Shown: positions 1 through 9,500 of the stretch, piece by piece
How the letters are laid out: each line of letters begins with the position of its first letter
Numbering within the stretch: the stretch's first letter is position 1
Assembly (NCBI GenBank): GCA_947303695.1
Contig: CAMYYX010000018.1
Location: 1 to 19,086 of the forward strand
DNA from: an uncultured Prevotellaceae bacterium
Lineage (GTDB): Bacteria; Bacteroidota; Bacteroidia; Bacteroidales; Bacteroidaceae
Direction: 5' to 3'
DNA: 19,086 nt
The notes under the pieces: generated by a model
The model's input: the letters and a program-made list of their open reading frames with translations, nothing else
Database searches by the model: none
What the model was told of the DNA's origin: nothing
Made by a program: the position numbers and the translations under genes

Positions 1-37
1 GTGCGATACCTAATCCTCTGAATTTATTATGTGCCAT
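1..37 (-). CDS. dapA: Probable dapA (4-hydroxy-tetrahydrodipicolinate synthase), N-terminal fragment
   Basis: Reading the minus strand from an ATG at 37 gives MAHNKFRGLGIA before the window edge. This resembles the start of Bacteroidales DapA proteins, which typically open with a short polar stretch, then K-G-x-G-[VI]-A and a TPF motif. DapA condenses pyruvate with aspartate semialdehyde in lysine and diaminopimelate synthesis. From memory, dapA lies next to ligA in several Bacteroidales genomes, and a terminator plus a -7-like box sit between the two genes here. Only 12 residues are visible and no catalytic residue can be checked, so the identification rests on these few residues and on gene order. 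Confidence 0.5.
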   Translation of the reverse strand, partial: MAHNKFRGLGIA

Positions 38-59
38 GATGTTGTTGTTGTGATGGCGT

Positions 60-112
60 CAAAAAACAAACGTACCTTTGCCGCCATTTCAGTTTTCAGC
101 CGCAAAGGTACG
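60..112 (-). terminator. Terminator after ligA
   Basis: A perfect 11-bp inverted repeat (CGTACCTTTGC at 71-81, GCAAAGGTACG at 102-112) has a 20-nt loop. On the minus strand it is followed by a T-rich run (TTTGTTTTTT, 70-61). It starts 17 nt after the ligA stop, as expected for an intrinsic terminator. The long loop lowers confidence a little. Confidence 0.65.
103..110 (-). promoter_or_regulatory. Possible -7 box for the dapA-like gene, inside the terminator stem
   Basis: On the minus strand TACCTTTG fits the Bacteroidetes -7 consensus TAnnTTTG. It lies about 65 nt upstream of the dapA-like ATG and forms part of the first arm of the ligA terminator. I see no good TTTG -33 element 19-20 bp upstream, so this is weaker than the other promoters in the window. 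Confidence 0.4.
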
Positions 113-128
113 AAAAATCTATGACATA

Positions 129-2195
129 TTATGCGAGCATCTGTAAAAATTCGTCTTCATTCACGATTTTCACTCCGAGTTTCTGTGCTTTCTCCAGTTT
201 TGCAGGTCCCATGTTGTCACCTGCAAGAACAAAGGATGTCTTGGCAGAGATGCTTCCTACGTTCTTTCCGCCGTTCTTCTCGATGATGGCTTTGTACTCG
301 TCGCGTGAATGGTGTTGGAACACACCGCTGATGATGATGCTCAGTCCAGCGAGCTTGTCGGTATGGCCAGCCAACTCTTCTTCCGAGAGTTGCATCTGTA
401 CACCTGCTGCTGCCAAACGATCGATGATTGATTGATTCTTCTCGTCAGCGAAATAGCGGATAACACTCTCGGCAATGACCTGCCCCACTCCATCGACTTC
501 GAGCAACTGCTCCAGCGTAGCATGTCGGAGTGCATCCATCGTCTTGAACTTACGCGCCAGCAACTTAGCGGTTGTCTCACCCACGAATCGGATTCCGATG
601 GCGAACACCACACGTTCGAACGGCACCTTGACCGAATTCTGAATGGCTTCGACAGCTTTCGTGGCCGATACCACACGATTCTTATTATAGCCCGCCACCT
701 GTGCGATGGTCAGTTGATAGAGGTCGGCTACATTGTGAATCAATCCTCGCTGATAGAAATCGTCAACCGTCTCCGGTCCCAATGAATCGATGTTCATTGC
801 CTTGCGACTGATGTAATGCTCAATGCGGCCCTTGATCTGAGGAGGACACCCTGTCTCGTTCGGACAATAATGTGCTGCTTCGCCTTCGTACCTGACAAGT
901 GGCGCACCACATTCAGGACAATGGGTGATGAACTCCACCTTCTGCATGCCAGGTTCGCGCTTATCTTTATTTACTCCAACGACTTTCGGAATGATTTCTC
1001 CGCCCTTCTCTACATACACCATGTCGCCGATGTAGAGGTCGAGTTCGTTGATGACGTCCGCATTATGCAACGAAGCACGCTTCACGGTCGTACCAGCCAA
1101 CTGAACTGGGTCCATATTGGCTACAGGCGTAATGGCTCCTGTACGTCCCACTTGATATGTCACCTCGTTCAGACGAGTACATTCGCGCTCGGCCTTGAAC
1201 TTGTAGGCGATGGCCCATCGAGGCGACTTGGCCGTATAGCCCAGATGACGCTGCTGACGAAGCGAGTTGACTTTCAGCACGATGCCATCCGTCGCAACTG
1301 GCAGATTCTTACGTTCGGTATCCCAATAGTTGATGAAGTCCATGATATCATCGATGGACTTACATTTTTTCATTCCTTCCGAAATCTTGAAGCCCCACTC
1401 TTTCGCCTTCATCAGCCCTTCGTAATGGTATTCATTGACAAACGCCGGTTCGTTGGACATTCCAAACAAGTCAGCCATACCAGACGACGTTTGTACAGAT
1501 GTACTTTCGGGCACAATCAGATAATAAAGGAAAGCATCGAGTTTGCGAGCAGCCACGAGTTCCGACTTCTGCGACTTCAGCGTACCGCTTGCTGCATTAC
1601 GGGGATTGGCGAACAGCGGTTCTTCCTTCGCTTCACGCTCTGCATTCAATGCTTCGAACGAAGTCCACGGCATCAGGATCTCACCTCGTATCTCAAACTC
1701 ATGTGGATAGCCCGACCCCTCTTTCAATTTCAAAGGAATGCTACGGATGGTACGTACATTGGCCGTCACATCGTCGCCAACGACTCCGTCACCTCGTGTT
1801 ACGGCTTGGGTCAACTGGCCATCGACATAGGTCAAAGAAATGCTGAGACCGTCGTATTTCATCTCGGCCACAATCTCGAAGTCCTCGCCTTCCAGGCCAC
1901 TACGAACACGTTCATAAAAATCGCGTATCTCGCCTTCGTTGTAGGTATTCGCCAACGAAAGCATGGGATACTTATGAGGTATCTGCTTGAACGACTGGTT
2001 CAAGTCGCTACCCACACGCTGGGTAGGAGAATTAGGGTCGGCATATTCAGGATGCTGACGTTCCAAATCCTCCAGCTCATGCATCTTCTGGTCGAACTCA
2101 TAGTCGCTGATAGTCGGCTGGTTCAACACATAATAGTTATAATTATGCTGATGCAACTCTCGACGGAGTGCTTCTATCTGTTCCTTTGCATTCAT
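129..2195 (-). CDS. ligA: NAD+-dependent DNA ligase LigA
   Basis: LigA seals 3'-OH/5'-phosphate nicks during replication and repair, using NAD+ to form an enzyme-AMP intermediate. The 688-residue product has the usual length and domain order. The N-terminal Ia region (HNYNYYVLNQPTISDYEFD, about residues 17-35) binds NAD+. The nucleotidyltransferase motif EMKYDGLS holds the adenylated lysine K113. The OB fold includes the GRTGAITPVA segment (350-359). A C4 zinc finger uses C426, C429, C444 and C450. Helix-hairpin-helix repeats follow, and a BRCT domain runs from about 605 to the end. The ATG overlaps the ispE stop by 4 nt (ATGA), so translation is probably coupled and both genes share the ispE promoter. 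A hairpin terminator follows the stop. Nothing looks damaged. Confidence 0.98.
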   Translation of the reverse strand: MNAKEQIEALRRELHQHNYNYYVLNQPTISDYEFDQKMHELEDLERQHPEYADPNSPTQRVGSDLNQSFKQIPHKYPMLSLANTYNEGEIRDFYERVRSGLEGEDFEIVAEMKYDGLSISLTYVDGQLTQAVTRGDGVVGDDVTANVRTIRSIPLKLKEGSGYPHEFEIRGEILMPWTSFEALNAEREAKEEPLFANPRNAASGTLKSQKSELVAARKLDAFLYYLIVPESTSVQTSSGMADLFGMSNEPAFVNEYHYEGLMKAKEWGFKISEGMKKCKSIDDIMDFINYWDTERKNLPVATDGIVLKVNSLRQQRHLGYTAKSPRWAIAYKFKAERECTRLNEVTYQVGRTGAITPVANMDPVQLAGTTVKRASLHNADVINELDLYIGDMVYVEKGGEIIPKVVGVNKDKREPGMQKVEFITHCPECGAPLVRYEGEAAHYCPNETGCPPQIKGRIEHYISRKAMNIDSLGPETVDDFYQRGLIHNVADLYQLTIAQVAGYNKNRVVSATKAVEAIQNSVKVPFERVVFAIGIRFVGETTAKLLARKFKTMDALRHATLEQLLEVDGVGQVIAESVIRYFADEKNQSIIDRLAAAGVQMQLSEEELAGHTDKLAGLSIIISGVFQHHSRDEYKAIIEKNGGKNVGSISAKTSFVLAGDNMGPAKLEKAQKLGVKIVNEDEFLQMLA

Positions 2196-3022
2196 TCCAA
2201 TTCTCTCTGACGACAGAAATATCCAGCAAAGGTCTCGTCAACATACTCTACGGTTTCATTGAAGATACCAAACACACTACTTCCACTACCCGACATCGCA
2301 GCATACAGGGCACCCATATCATACAGCTTGTCTTTGATGGCAGCAATCTCAGGATACTTACAGAACACACTGTCCTCGAAGTCGTTCTTCACCGTATCCT
2401 TCCAGGTCTCAATCGGTTTTGTCAGCAATTTCGATAACGATTCCTTTGGACGTTTTGGGGTCACATTACGATAAGCATCAGCTGTCGATACATAGATATC
2501 TGGTTTGATCAGCAGCAACACTTTTCCTGCCAACGAGAGTTTGATCGGATGGAACACATTGCCTATACCTGTTGCCATCACCGGACGGTTCTTGATAAAG
2601 AAAGGACAGTCGGCACCAAGAATCGAGGCATACTTCTCCATATCTGCATCCGTCAAGCCCAGATTGAATTTATCATTGATGGCCTTGATGGTGAAAGCAG
2701 CGTCGGCAGAACCACCTCCCAAGCCCGCTCCTGTTGGGATATGTTTGAACACATTGAAACTGAGGTCGGGGATGTCGTAGTCTGACTTCAGCAACTTATA
2801 CGCCTTGATGACCAGATTATCTTCCGGAGTCCCGCCTAGCGTGTTGCCCGTCACCTTTAGGCGATAGCCTGACATAGGGATATCGTCCTCTATCACATTC
2901 ATCTCGATGGCATCCTGCAGATTGATGGGATAGAACACTGTTTCTAAATCGTGGTAACCATCAGGACGTTTTGCCACCACGTTCAACCCAATATTTATTT
3001 TTGCATTTGGATAGTAAATCAT
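2192..3022 (-). CDS. ispE: 4-diphosphocytidyl-2-C-methyl-D-erythritol kinase IspE
   Basis: IspE phosphorylates the 2-hydroxyl of CDP-methylerythritol with ATP, the fourth step of the MEP isoprenoid pathway, so this organism makes isoprenoids by that route. The 276-residue protein is a GHMP kinase. It starts YPNAKINIGLNV, with K8 in the substrate site, followed by RPDGYHDLETVF. The glycine-rich ATP loop GAGLGGGSADAA spans about 98-109, GADCPFF contains the likely catalytic D138, and the C-terminal GHMP motif is AMSGSGSSVFG. The ATG at 3022 lies about 20 nt downstream of a near-consensus promoter. The 3' end overlaps the ligA start by 4 nt, making an ispE-ligA operon. Confidence 0.97.
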   Translation of the reverse strand: MIYYPNAKINIGLNVVAKRPDGYHDLETVFYPINLQDAIEMNVIEDDIPMSGYRLKVTGNTLGGTPEDNLVIKAYKLLKSDYDIPDLSFNVFKHIPTGAGLGGGSADAAFTIKAINDKFNLGLTDADMEKYASILGADCPFFIKNRPVMATGIGNVFHPIKLSLAGKVLLLIKPDIYVSTADAYRNVTPKRPKESLSKLLTKPIETWKDTVKNDFEDSVFCKYPEIAAIKDKLYDMGALYAAMSGSGSSVFGIFNETVEYVDETFAGYFCRQRELE

Positions 3023-3047
3023 AAGCCTGCATCATATAATTACACTG

Positions 3048-3078
3048 CAAAAATAAGAAAAGACAGGCGAAACACAAA
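3048..3078 (-). promoter_or_regulatory. Promoter of ispE-ligA
   Basis: On the minus strand TTTG (3078-3075), 19 bp, then TATTTTTG (3055-3048) matches the Bacteroidetes -33/-7 consensus at ideal spacing. The leader to the ispE ATG would be about 20 nt. Confidence 0.75.
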
Positions 3079-3118
3079 ACAAATCCACGTTTTTTTGTTC
3101 CGAGACCATGTATTATCA

Positions 3119-3154
3119 CAAAAAAACAGGCACTTTCTTCTTGAAAGCGCCCGT
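3119..3154 (-). terminator. Terminator after the MORN lipoprotein gene
   Basis: A 12-bp stem with two G-T wobbles pairs 3143-3154 with 3126-3137 around a 5-nt loop. On the minus strand it is followed by a run of seven or more T (3126-3119). It begins 14 nt after the MORN gene stop. The plus strand also has T5 after the stem, so weak bidirectional action is possible. Confidence 0.85.
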
Positions 3155-3168
3155 TTTTGAGGAAGGTG

Positions 3169-3948
3169 TTATTCTATGAAATTATCGTTATACCATTCAC
3201 CTTCGTACACTTCACCGTCAACGGTAGTCAATTTACCATATCCGTTACGCATGTCGTGTTTCCAGTTTCCTTCGTATTTATTTCCGTTCTCCCAAGTATA
3301 GGTTCCGTATCCTTCGGCTTTTCCACGATGGAAGTTTCCACTGTAGCGGCTGCCGCTCGAATAAATATAGGTTCCTAAACCTTCGCTCTTACCGTTTTCC
3401 CATGAACCCGTATACTTGTCACCGTTTGGATACTCCATCGTACCCTCACCGTCAGGCTTTCCTTTCTTGAATGTACCGGTGTACTTCTCCGAAAATTCGT
3501 TGATAGCTACTCCTTCACCTTCGAGCCAACCATCCTTGAATGTACCCTCCTTCATCGAGCCATCCTTAGCCAGATACTTACCTTTTCCATTAGGATGGCC
3601 TTTACGATATTCACCCTCATAGTACGAACCATCACTCCACGTGTAAGTACCATAACCACAAGGGACGCTGTCAACAAACTCTCCCTCGAAGGTGTTACCA
3701 TTCTCCCAAGTATATTTTCCCTGTCCGTTTGGCTTATCCTTCTTCCATTCTCCTTCGTATGAACAACCGTTCGTCCAGGTCATCTTGCCATTACCACATC
3801 TGACACCATTCTTCCAGTCACCTTCGTAAACACTACTATCGGCAAATGCATAACGCGCATTCCCATCAACGGGTTTTTCTATTCGCTGCTCGCCACACGA
3901 TACCAACATCATGAAGGCAGGAAGCAGCAGAAACATCACTTTTTTCAT
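3169..3948 (-). CDS. MORN-repeat lipoprotein
   Basis: This 259-residue protein begins with a lipoprotein signal, MKKVMFLLLPAFMMLVSC, whose lipobox LVSC puts the lipidated cysteine at residue 18. Almost all of the rest is about ten tandem MORN units of roughly 23 residues, recognisable by openings such as YEGDW, YEGEW, FEGEF, YTGTF, YTGSW, YSGNF and YEGNW, each followed by a G-x-G turn. MORN repeats form elongated beta-hairpin rods that mediate protein or lipid contacts; I see no enzymatic domain. Placement in the cell envelope follows from the lipobox. The gene has its own -7 box upstream and a strong terminator downstream, so it looks monocistronic. The specific role is unknown. Confidence 0.9.
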   Translation of the reverse strand: MKKVMFLLLPAFMMLVSCGEQRIEKPVDGNARYAFADSSVYEGDWKNGVRCGNGKMTWTNGCSYEGEWKKDKPNGQGKYTWENGNTFEGEFVDSVPCGYGTYTWSDGSYYEGEYRKGHPNGKGKYLAKDGSMKEGTFKDGWLEGEGVAINEFSEKYTGTFKKGKPDGEGTMEYPNGDKYTGSWENGKSEGLGTYIYSSGSRYSGNFHRGKAEGYGTYTWENGNKYEGNWKHDMRNGYGKLTTVDGEVYEGEWYNDNFIE

Positions 3949-3971
3949 GTTCTAATTTATGTTTTAGCGTG

Positions 3972-3979
3972 CAAAATTA
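3972..3979 (-). promoter_or_regulatory. -7 box upstream of the MORN lipoprotein gene
   Basis: TAATTTTG on the minus strand fits TAnnTTTG and lies 23 nt before the ATG. The -33 position is AT-rich without a clear TTTG. Confidence 0.5.
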
Positions 3980-4074
3980 GTAATTAATTATGAATTAAAG
4001 ATGATGAATCGCATATTATTTCATTTTTGATGTCAGATTTCCCCATTTTTGTTCCTTTTCCTATGGGTTGCAAG

Positions 4075-6558
4075 CTATTCAACAGTGCTTTCTGAGAAAT
4101 AGAACTCGCGTAAAGGTTTGCTGAAAGTATCCCCCTTTAGTGTCACATTCTCCGACAATTTGATGTGGGCCGATGAAGCACCGACCTTCACGGTATAGGA
4201 ACCAGGACTGATGTTCCACTGACGCTGACCCTTGTTGCTGTAGTAACCAAACTGTTCAATATAAAGTTTCGTTCGAACGGTCTTCTTTTCGTTGGGCTGC
4301 AATGAAACACGAGCAAAGCCTTGTAACTGGATGTGACGAATTGGCTGATTGTCTTTCGTTGATGAGAGATAAACCTGTACCACTTCATCCGCAGCCATCT
4401 GACCAGTATTCTTCACTTCGAACGAAAGGTTGATGCTTTCGTCAGATGTCGAGGCTTTTTTGTCAATCTGCAGGTTACTATAACTGAACGTTGTATAACT
4501 CAGACCATAACCAAAAGGCCATTGGACATTTGGAGTTGCAAGTATAGGGCCTGCGGCTTTCAGTGAAGGATGCACAGCAAGTGGTGATGGGTTGTTGTAA
4601 CACAAAGGTTCATCAACTTCGGTATTAGGATAACTGACAGAGAGTTTGGCCGACGGAGACACCTTACCATATAGGATATCGGCCACTGCGTTACCTCCCT
4701 CCTCACCAGGATACCAAGCTTGTATGACAGCAGCACATTTTTCGGCAAGTCCTGAGACTATCTGTGCTCTACCCCCGAACATCACCAGAACAACGGGTTT
4801 GCCTGTTGCAATGAGCTCTTCGACAAACTGCTCCTGACGTCCTGGCAGACGGAGACCTTGACGGTCACGGTTCTCACCACAAAGCATCACGTTCTCACCC
4901 ACAGCAGCTACAATAACATCACACAGCTTAGCCATCGCAAGCGCTTCTTGTTTGTCAGCAGTCTCGCCAGAATCGACCTTACGATGCAGGATATCATACT
5001 CCCATGCCCTGATGTCGCCACCTTTCTTGAAATCGGTCTCTATGGTGTCAGTCCAATCGCAACCACGGGAATACACGATGTCCACGCCTTCCGGTTTATG
5101 TGAAGTCATACCCTCCAGCAGTTTCACGATATGTGGATTGTCGCGGTCTGCAACATCTTCTACCTTCTTCCAGAAATAAGACATCGCTGGATAGGAATAG
5201 TCACCACACATCGCCCAGATGGAATTGGCATTAGGACCTGTGAGGAGGATTGTCCCCTCTCGTTTTCCTTCAAGGTGAGATGGTGTAGTTAACTTTGCCA
5301 GTTTTTCCGGTGTAAGAGGCAACAAACCCTCCCCGTTGGAGAGACCTGGAATAGTTCTGTTTTCGAGGAGAACAATGGACTGGACAGCAATGTCATAGGC
5401 TGTCTTCCGTTCCTCTGGCGAGTCGAGAAAGATATGATCTGTCGTATAAAGGTATGGATTCTTGTCAAAGAGTCCAGCACGGAACTTAAACCTAAGCACA
5501 TTCTTCACCGCACGCTCCAGTACTTCGGGTTTTACCAAACCCCGGTCGATAGCTTCCTGCAAATGCAGATAATTAGCCCCATGCGGAAAATCCACATCGT
5601 TGCCGTTATTGATGGCTGCTGCTGCCTTTTCTACGGTTGTCTCAAAATCGGGTATCTGATCGATGGCTGTATAGTCGCTTACCACCATACCATCGAAACC
5701 CAGATAATCGCGGAGGATATCTTGCAGAATCTCACTGTTGGCGACACAATTCGTTCCATGTACGGCATGATAACCTGGCATGAGGCACTTACTACCAGCC
5801 AAACGGATCATCGCTTCATGAGGAAAGAGGATGTCTTCCATCAGTTCTTTTTCATCAGCATCACCTCCTCCACCATAACCCAGGTAGTGCTTTGAACAAG
5901 CACCTACACCTTTCTTCAAGTTCCCCTGCTGTAACCCCTTCACGAAGGCCACACCCATCGCTGCAGACAGATAGCCGTCTTCGCCATACGACTCTTCAAG
6001 ACGATTGAAGGAAGGCACACGACACACATCGACCATCGGTGAGAGAGCCAGCACGCCACCCATCTTACGGAGAGCTGTGCTCGTCTGATACGTCTTCAAC
6101 TCAGCCAATTCAGTATTGAACGAACAGGCCTGTCCGATTTGCTGTGGATAGATCGTAGCACCCAAGGTATTAACACCCGACAGCACCTCTTCATGAAGGA
6201 GTGCAGGAATACCATTGGGCGTGTTGTGGATGAGCCAGTCCTGTATCGCTACAGCACGGTCGCGAAGTTCATTAGGGTCACGTGGTTGCTGCATACAGAA
6301 CTGAGAGAAATGTCCAATGCCATAAGGGATTAATTGGCGACACTTCGCCGTATCGAGATGACCATCGACATCGAAGAGTTCATCCATATACATACTCCTC
6401 AACTGCGCGATGCGTTCTTCCTGCGACATCTTGTTGTAGAGGTCGTTTACTTGTTGCTCGATTTCAGGAACAGTGTTACAACCTATCAGCATCATGGTAA
6501 AACCAATGAAAGCCAATAGGTGATAACAGGTTAGTATTCGTAGATTGTTCTTTTTCAT
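4075..6558 (-). CDS. Glycoside hydrolase family 3 lipoprotein (beta-glucosidase-like)
   Basis: This 827-residue enzyme has a lipoprotein signal ending in LIGC (cysteine 27), so it is probably anchored in the envelope. The GH3 N-terminal barrel shows HEEVLSG (122-128), the RLEESYGEDGYL segment (187-198), KHYLGYGGG (223-231), and GFDGMVVSDYTAID with the nucleophile D295. The second alpha/beta domain follows (about 380-660). A C-terminal fibronectin III-like domain typical of GH3 enzymes starts near 690. GH3 enzymes are retaining exo-acting hydrolases, most often beta-glucosidases or beta-xylosidases; the sequence alone does not fix the sugar. The ATG is 14 nt after the stop of the secreted phosphatase gene with no promoter between, so the two are probably co-transcribed. 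No intrinsic terminator is evident after the stop. Confidence 0.94.
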   Translation of the reverse strand: MKKNNLRILTCYHLLAFIGFTMMLIGCNTVPEIEQQVNDLYNKMSQEERIAQLRSMYMDELFDVDGHLDTAKCRQLIPYGIGHFSQFCMQQPRDPNELRDRAVAIQDWLIHNTPNGIPALLHEEVLSGVNTLGATIYPQQIGQACSFNTELAELKTYQTSTALRKMGGVLALSPMVDVCRVPSFNRLEESYGEDGYLSAAMGVAFVKGLQQGNLKKGVGACSKHYLGYGGGGDADEKELMEDILFPHEAMIRLAGSKCLMPGYHAVHGTNCVANSEILQDILRDYLGFDGMVVSDYTAIDQIPDFETTVEKAAAAINNGNDVDFPHGANYLHLQEAIDRGLVKPEVLERAVKNVLRFKFRAGLFDKNPYLYTTDHIFLDSPEERKTAYDIAVQSIVLLENRTIPGLSNGEGLLPLTPEKLAKLTTPSHLEGKREGTILLTGPNANSIWAMCGDYSYPAMSYFWKKVEDVADRDNPHIVKLLEGMTSHKPEGVDIVYSRGCDWTDTIETDFKKGGDIRAWEYDILHRKVDSGETADKQEALAMAKLCDVIVAAVGENVMLCGENRDRQGLRLPGRQEQFVEELIATGKPVVLVMFGGRAQIVSGLAEKCAAVIQAWYPGEEGGNAVADILYGKVSPSAKLSVSYPNTEVDEPLCYNNPSPLAVHPSLKAAGPILATPNVQWPFGYGLSYTTFSYSNLQIDKKASTSDESINLSFEVKNTGQMAADEVVQVYLSSTKDNQPIRHIQLQGFARVSLQPNEKKTVRTKLYIEQFGYYSNKGQRQWNISPGSYTVKVGASSAHIKLSENVTLKGDTFSKPLREFYFSESTVE

Positions 6559-6572
6559 GGTAATCTAAGTCG

Positions 6573-9500
6573 TTATTTGATAAACACCTTTTTCGAGCTA
6601 CCGTTGTTGTAGCGGATGATATAGAAGCCTTTCGCATCATCAAGAACACTTTGTGGTACTTGTATTCCCTGAGCGTTATATACAGCCTTGATGGTCAACG
6701 GTGTCGTATCACGCTTCTGCAACTCATCTTCATCAATGCCTGTTGTCGGGTCAACGAGCATGATGTCGCGGAATTCCTTCACATCATCGGCAGTGATACC
6801 GATCTTATCGATCCAGAAGTTCTCGAACTTATCACGAAGGGTTGCCCCACTCTCTTTCTGAATCACGGCGATACGCTCCTGGATGGTACTCTTGTTACGA
6901 TTGCCTGCCGGTGCTGCGAAAGAAGTGAACTCGTAATCGTGATAGAGTGAGTTGAGGTCGAATCCCAACAGACCTTCGAGCAATACGGCCAACAGACCGG
7001 TACGGTCAGCGCCGAATACGCAATGGAAGTGAACACCACGACCCTCACGGATATGCTTCATCAGGAACTGGAACTCTTCATTGAAACGTTTCAAGGTAGC
7101 TGCTTCGCTGAGGTTTGCTGCTGTATAGTCATTCGCTCCTGCAAAGTAGTAGGTATCGGGCTTCGTGAATCCATAACCCGACTTGTTCGTTTCGCGGTCC
7201 TGATCATAGTCGTCGCGCCAACGGAGGTCGATTTCTGCACCGATGCCGAGATCCATCAGACGCTTCAGGTCATCAAACACTGGTGCATGATAACCATTGA
7301 CCTCACCACCACGATACAGCAATCCGTAGCGAACTGTACGTCCGTCCTGAACGGTCCATCCGCCAAGGTCACGCAGGTTGTACACACTTGGTGCATACAA
7401 CATACGGACTGGACCTTCAACATTGAGTTCTCCCTTCACCACAGCCTTTCCTCCTGATTCGACAGCAAAGTAATAGGTATTGCCTGGAATAAGATTCGGG
7501 ATGTAGCAAACAGTAGCCTCGTTGATGACATCAATAGCCGTTGCAGAAGTGAGGTCAGGACTGAGACTGTACTTCAATACAGCATCTTTCGCCTTACTTG
7601 CCGGAACAGGTATTCCGATAGCATGTGGAAGGTCACGACGTGCTGGTACAACAGCATTGTAGGTGCTCACAACAGAAGACGAAGACTGGGTATACTTCTC
7701 ATTCATAAACATGCGAACCTGATAGTTCTCTATGTTACCCGTTATCTTCAAATCATCAAGCGATTGCTTTTCGATAGTCGTAAAATATGAACATGCTCGA
7801 GTCAGTTTCTTGAGCGTCGTCATACGCCAATTGAAGGAAGGATAGTAGCTGAAAATGACGGCTCCATCCCAGTTCAGCTGATAGGTATCCGGCTTCTCGG
7901 CTTTCAGTACCGTTCGTCCCACACGGAGTGTATCGGTTGTCTGTGCGAATTCCACATAGCACGGGACACCAGCTCGTACGTTCTCAACAGGGAACAGGGT
8001 TGCCTTACGCACCTTTGTATCATCGTCAAGGGCACCTATCTCATAGACGGCCTTGAACTTACTTCCGTCGATGTCACAAGGAGCAGAGAACGGAAGTAGG
8101 GTGTCAGCAGCAAATGGGGTATTTGGCACGATCAATACCTCAGCCGGTGTATCATCAAGCACTGACACACTCGACTGTACAATAATCGGCTTACGCTCAC
8201 CATAGTAGAGACGGAAATTGTCAAGAATGACCCAGTTGTCCTGCTGCGTAGTGGCATCGAGGTTCACTCCGATGGTAATATCGCCATCTGCTGCCACCTC
8301 GGCTTCGATATAGTTCCAATAGCCACCAGGAGCAAGTGCATCGCTCACCTTGTCGATCAACAGCGGGAATCCACGACCATCAATCATTGCTCCGACATCT
8401 TCCACACGTGACTTACATGCAGAAGCAAGCGTGTTGCGTGCATCGTCAAAGATGCTCTTGATAGGCTTCTTCTCATCGTTGAACACGAGCGAGAGCTTAC
8501 CTTCTTCCTTTCCATGTTCACGGTCGTACAATGCTTGCTTCCAAGCCTGTGCCTGATAGAATCCCTGCACCTTCAGCGTGTACTTACCTGCAGGCATACC
8601 CTGAAGCACCTGAACCATCTGTTCGCCACCGGTGATGTTCGTTCCTTGCAGCACTCCGATACCATTCTGCTTGAATTTGCGGTTGCTGATCGTCCATCCA
8701 TCCGCATTCTTGTCGAATGTCGGGTTCTTCAGCAAGGTGGTCAGGTTAAACATACCCGTCTCTGTGTCGCCATTCTTCAACTGAACACGGAAGGCAGCTG
8801 CCAACTGTTCCTTCGCATTCGCAATAGCCTGTTCGCTTGAGGCTGCATCTTTGTACACAGCCATCGTCGCAGTATAGACATCATCGAATGCTGCATGATC
8901 GGTTGCCTGTGAAGCAATCTGTTTCATGACATTTGCTTTGGCAATCATATCATCTACCGTTTCCTCAGGCTCCGTATCCTCTGTTATCTCCGAACTGACG
9001 TAGGTAAGACGGAAATTGTCAAAACCCGTGTAAGTGATACCTTGACTTCCCTCAGCCGTCTCGTTACGGATACCGATAACGAGTGTGCCATCCTCACGAA
9101 CAGGTACAAGCAATTCATTGTCATACATACCACGCTTGAATGCATCAGCAAAAGCGCTCGAATTGTTGGGCAGGTAAACCGTCTTTCCATCGATAGAGTG
9201 ACTTGCCCATGTTCCTGAGCCTGCAGACGTGAGCGACTGACTGCTGAGTTGTACAGGCTGTACTTCCTTATCGTTACCATAGATATAGCAGAAGTTCTCA
9301 AGTTCCTTGCCTGACTTCAACAGGTCGTCGAGTTTATCATTATCACAAGGACGAGAGAATGCCTGTACTTGCAGTTTGTAGGTACCAGGCTGAAGACCGG
9401 TAAGTGTTTGATAGATGTCGAACACACCATTGTAACACGTATAGACTGGGTTACCTGTATCGGCTGCCTTCACACCCACACTTCCACCTTCCGACTTCGC

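Noticed and set aside
816..2210. 464-codon open frame on the plus strand opposite ligA
   Set aside because: It is antisense to an intact ligA, has no recognisable motif and an unnatural composition rich in His, Arg and Phe; it mirrors ligA codon usage.
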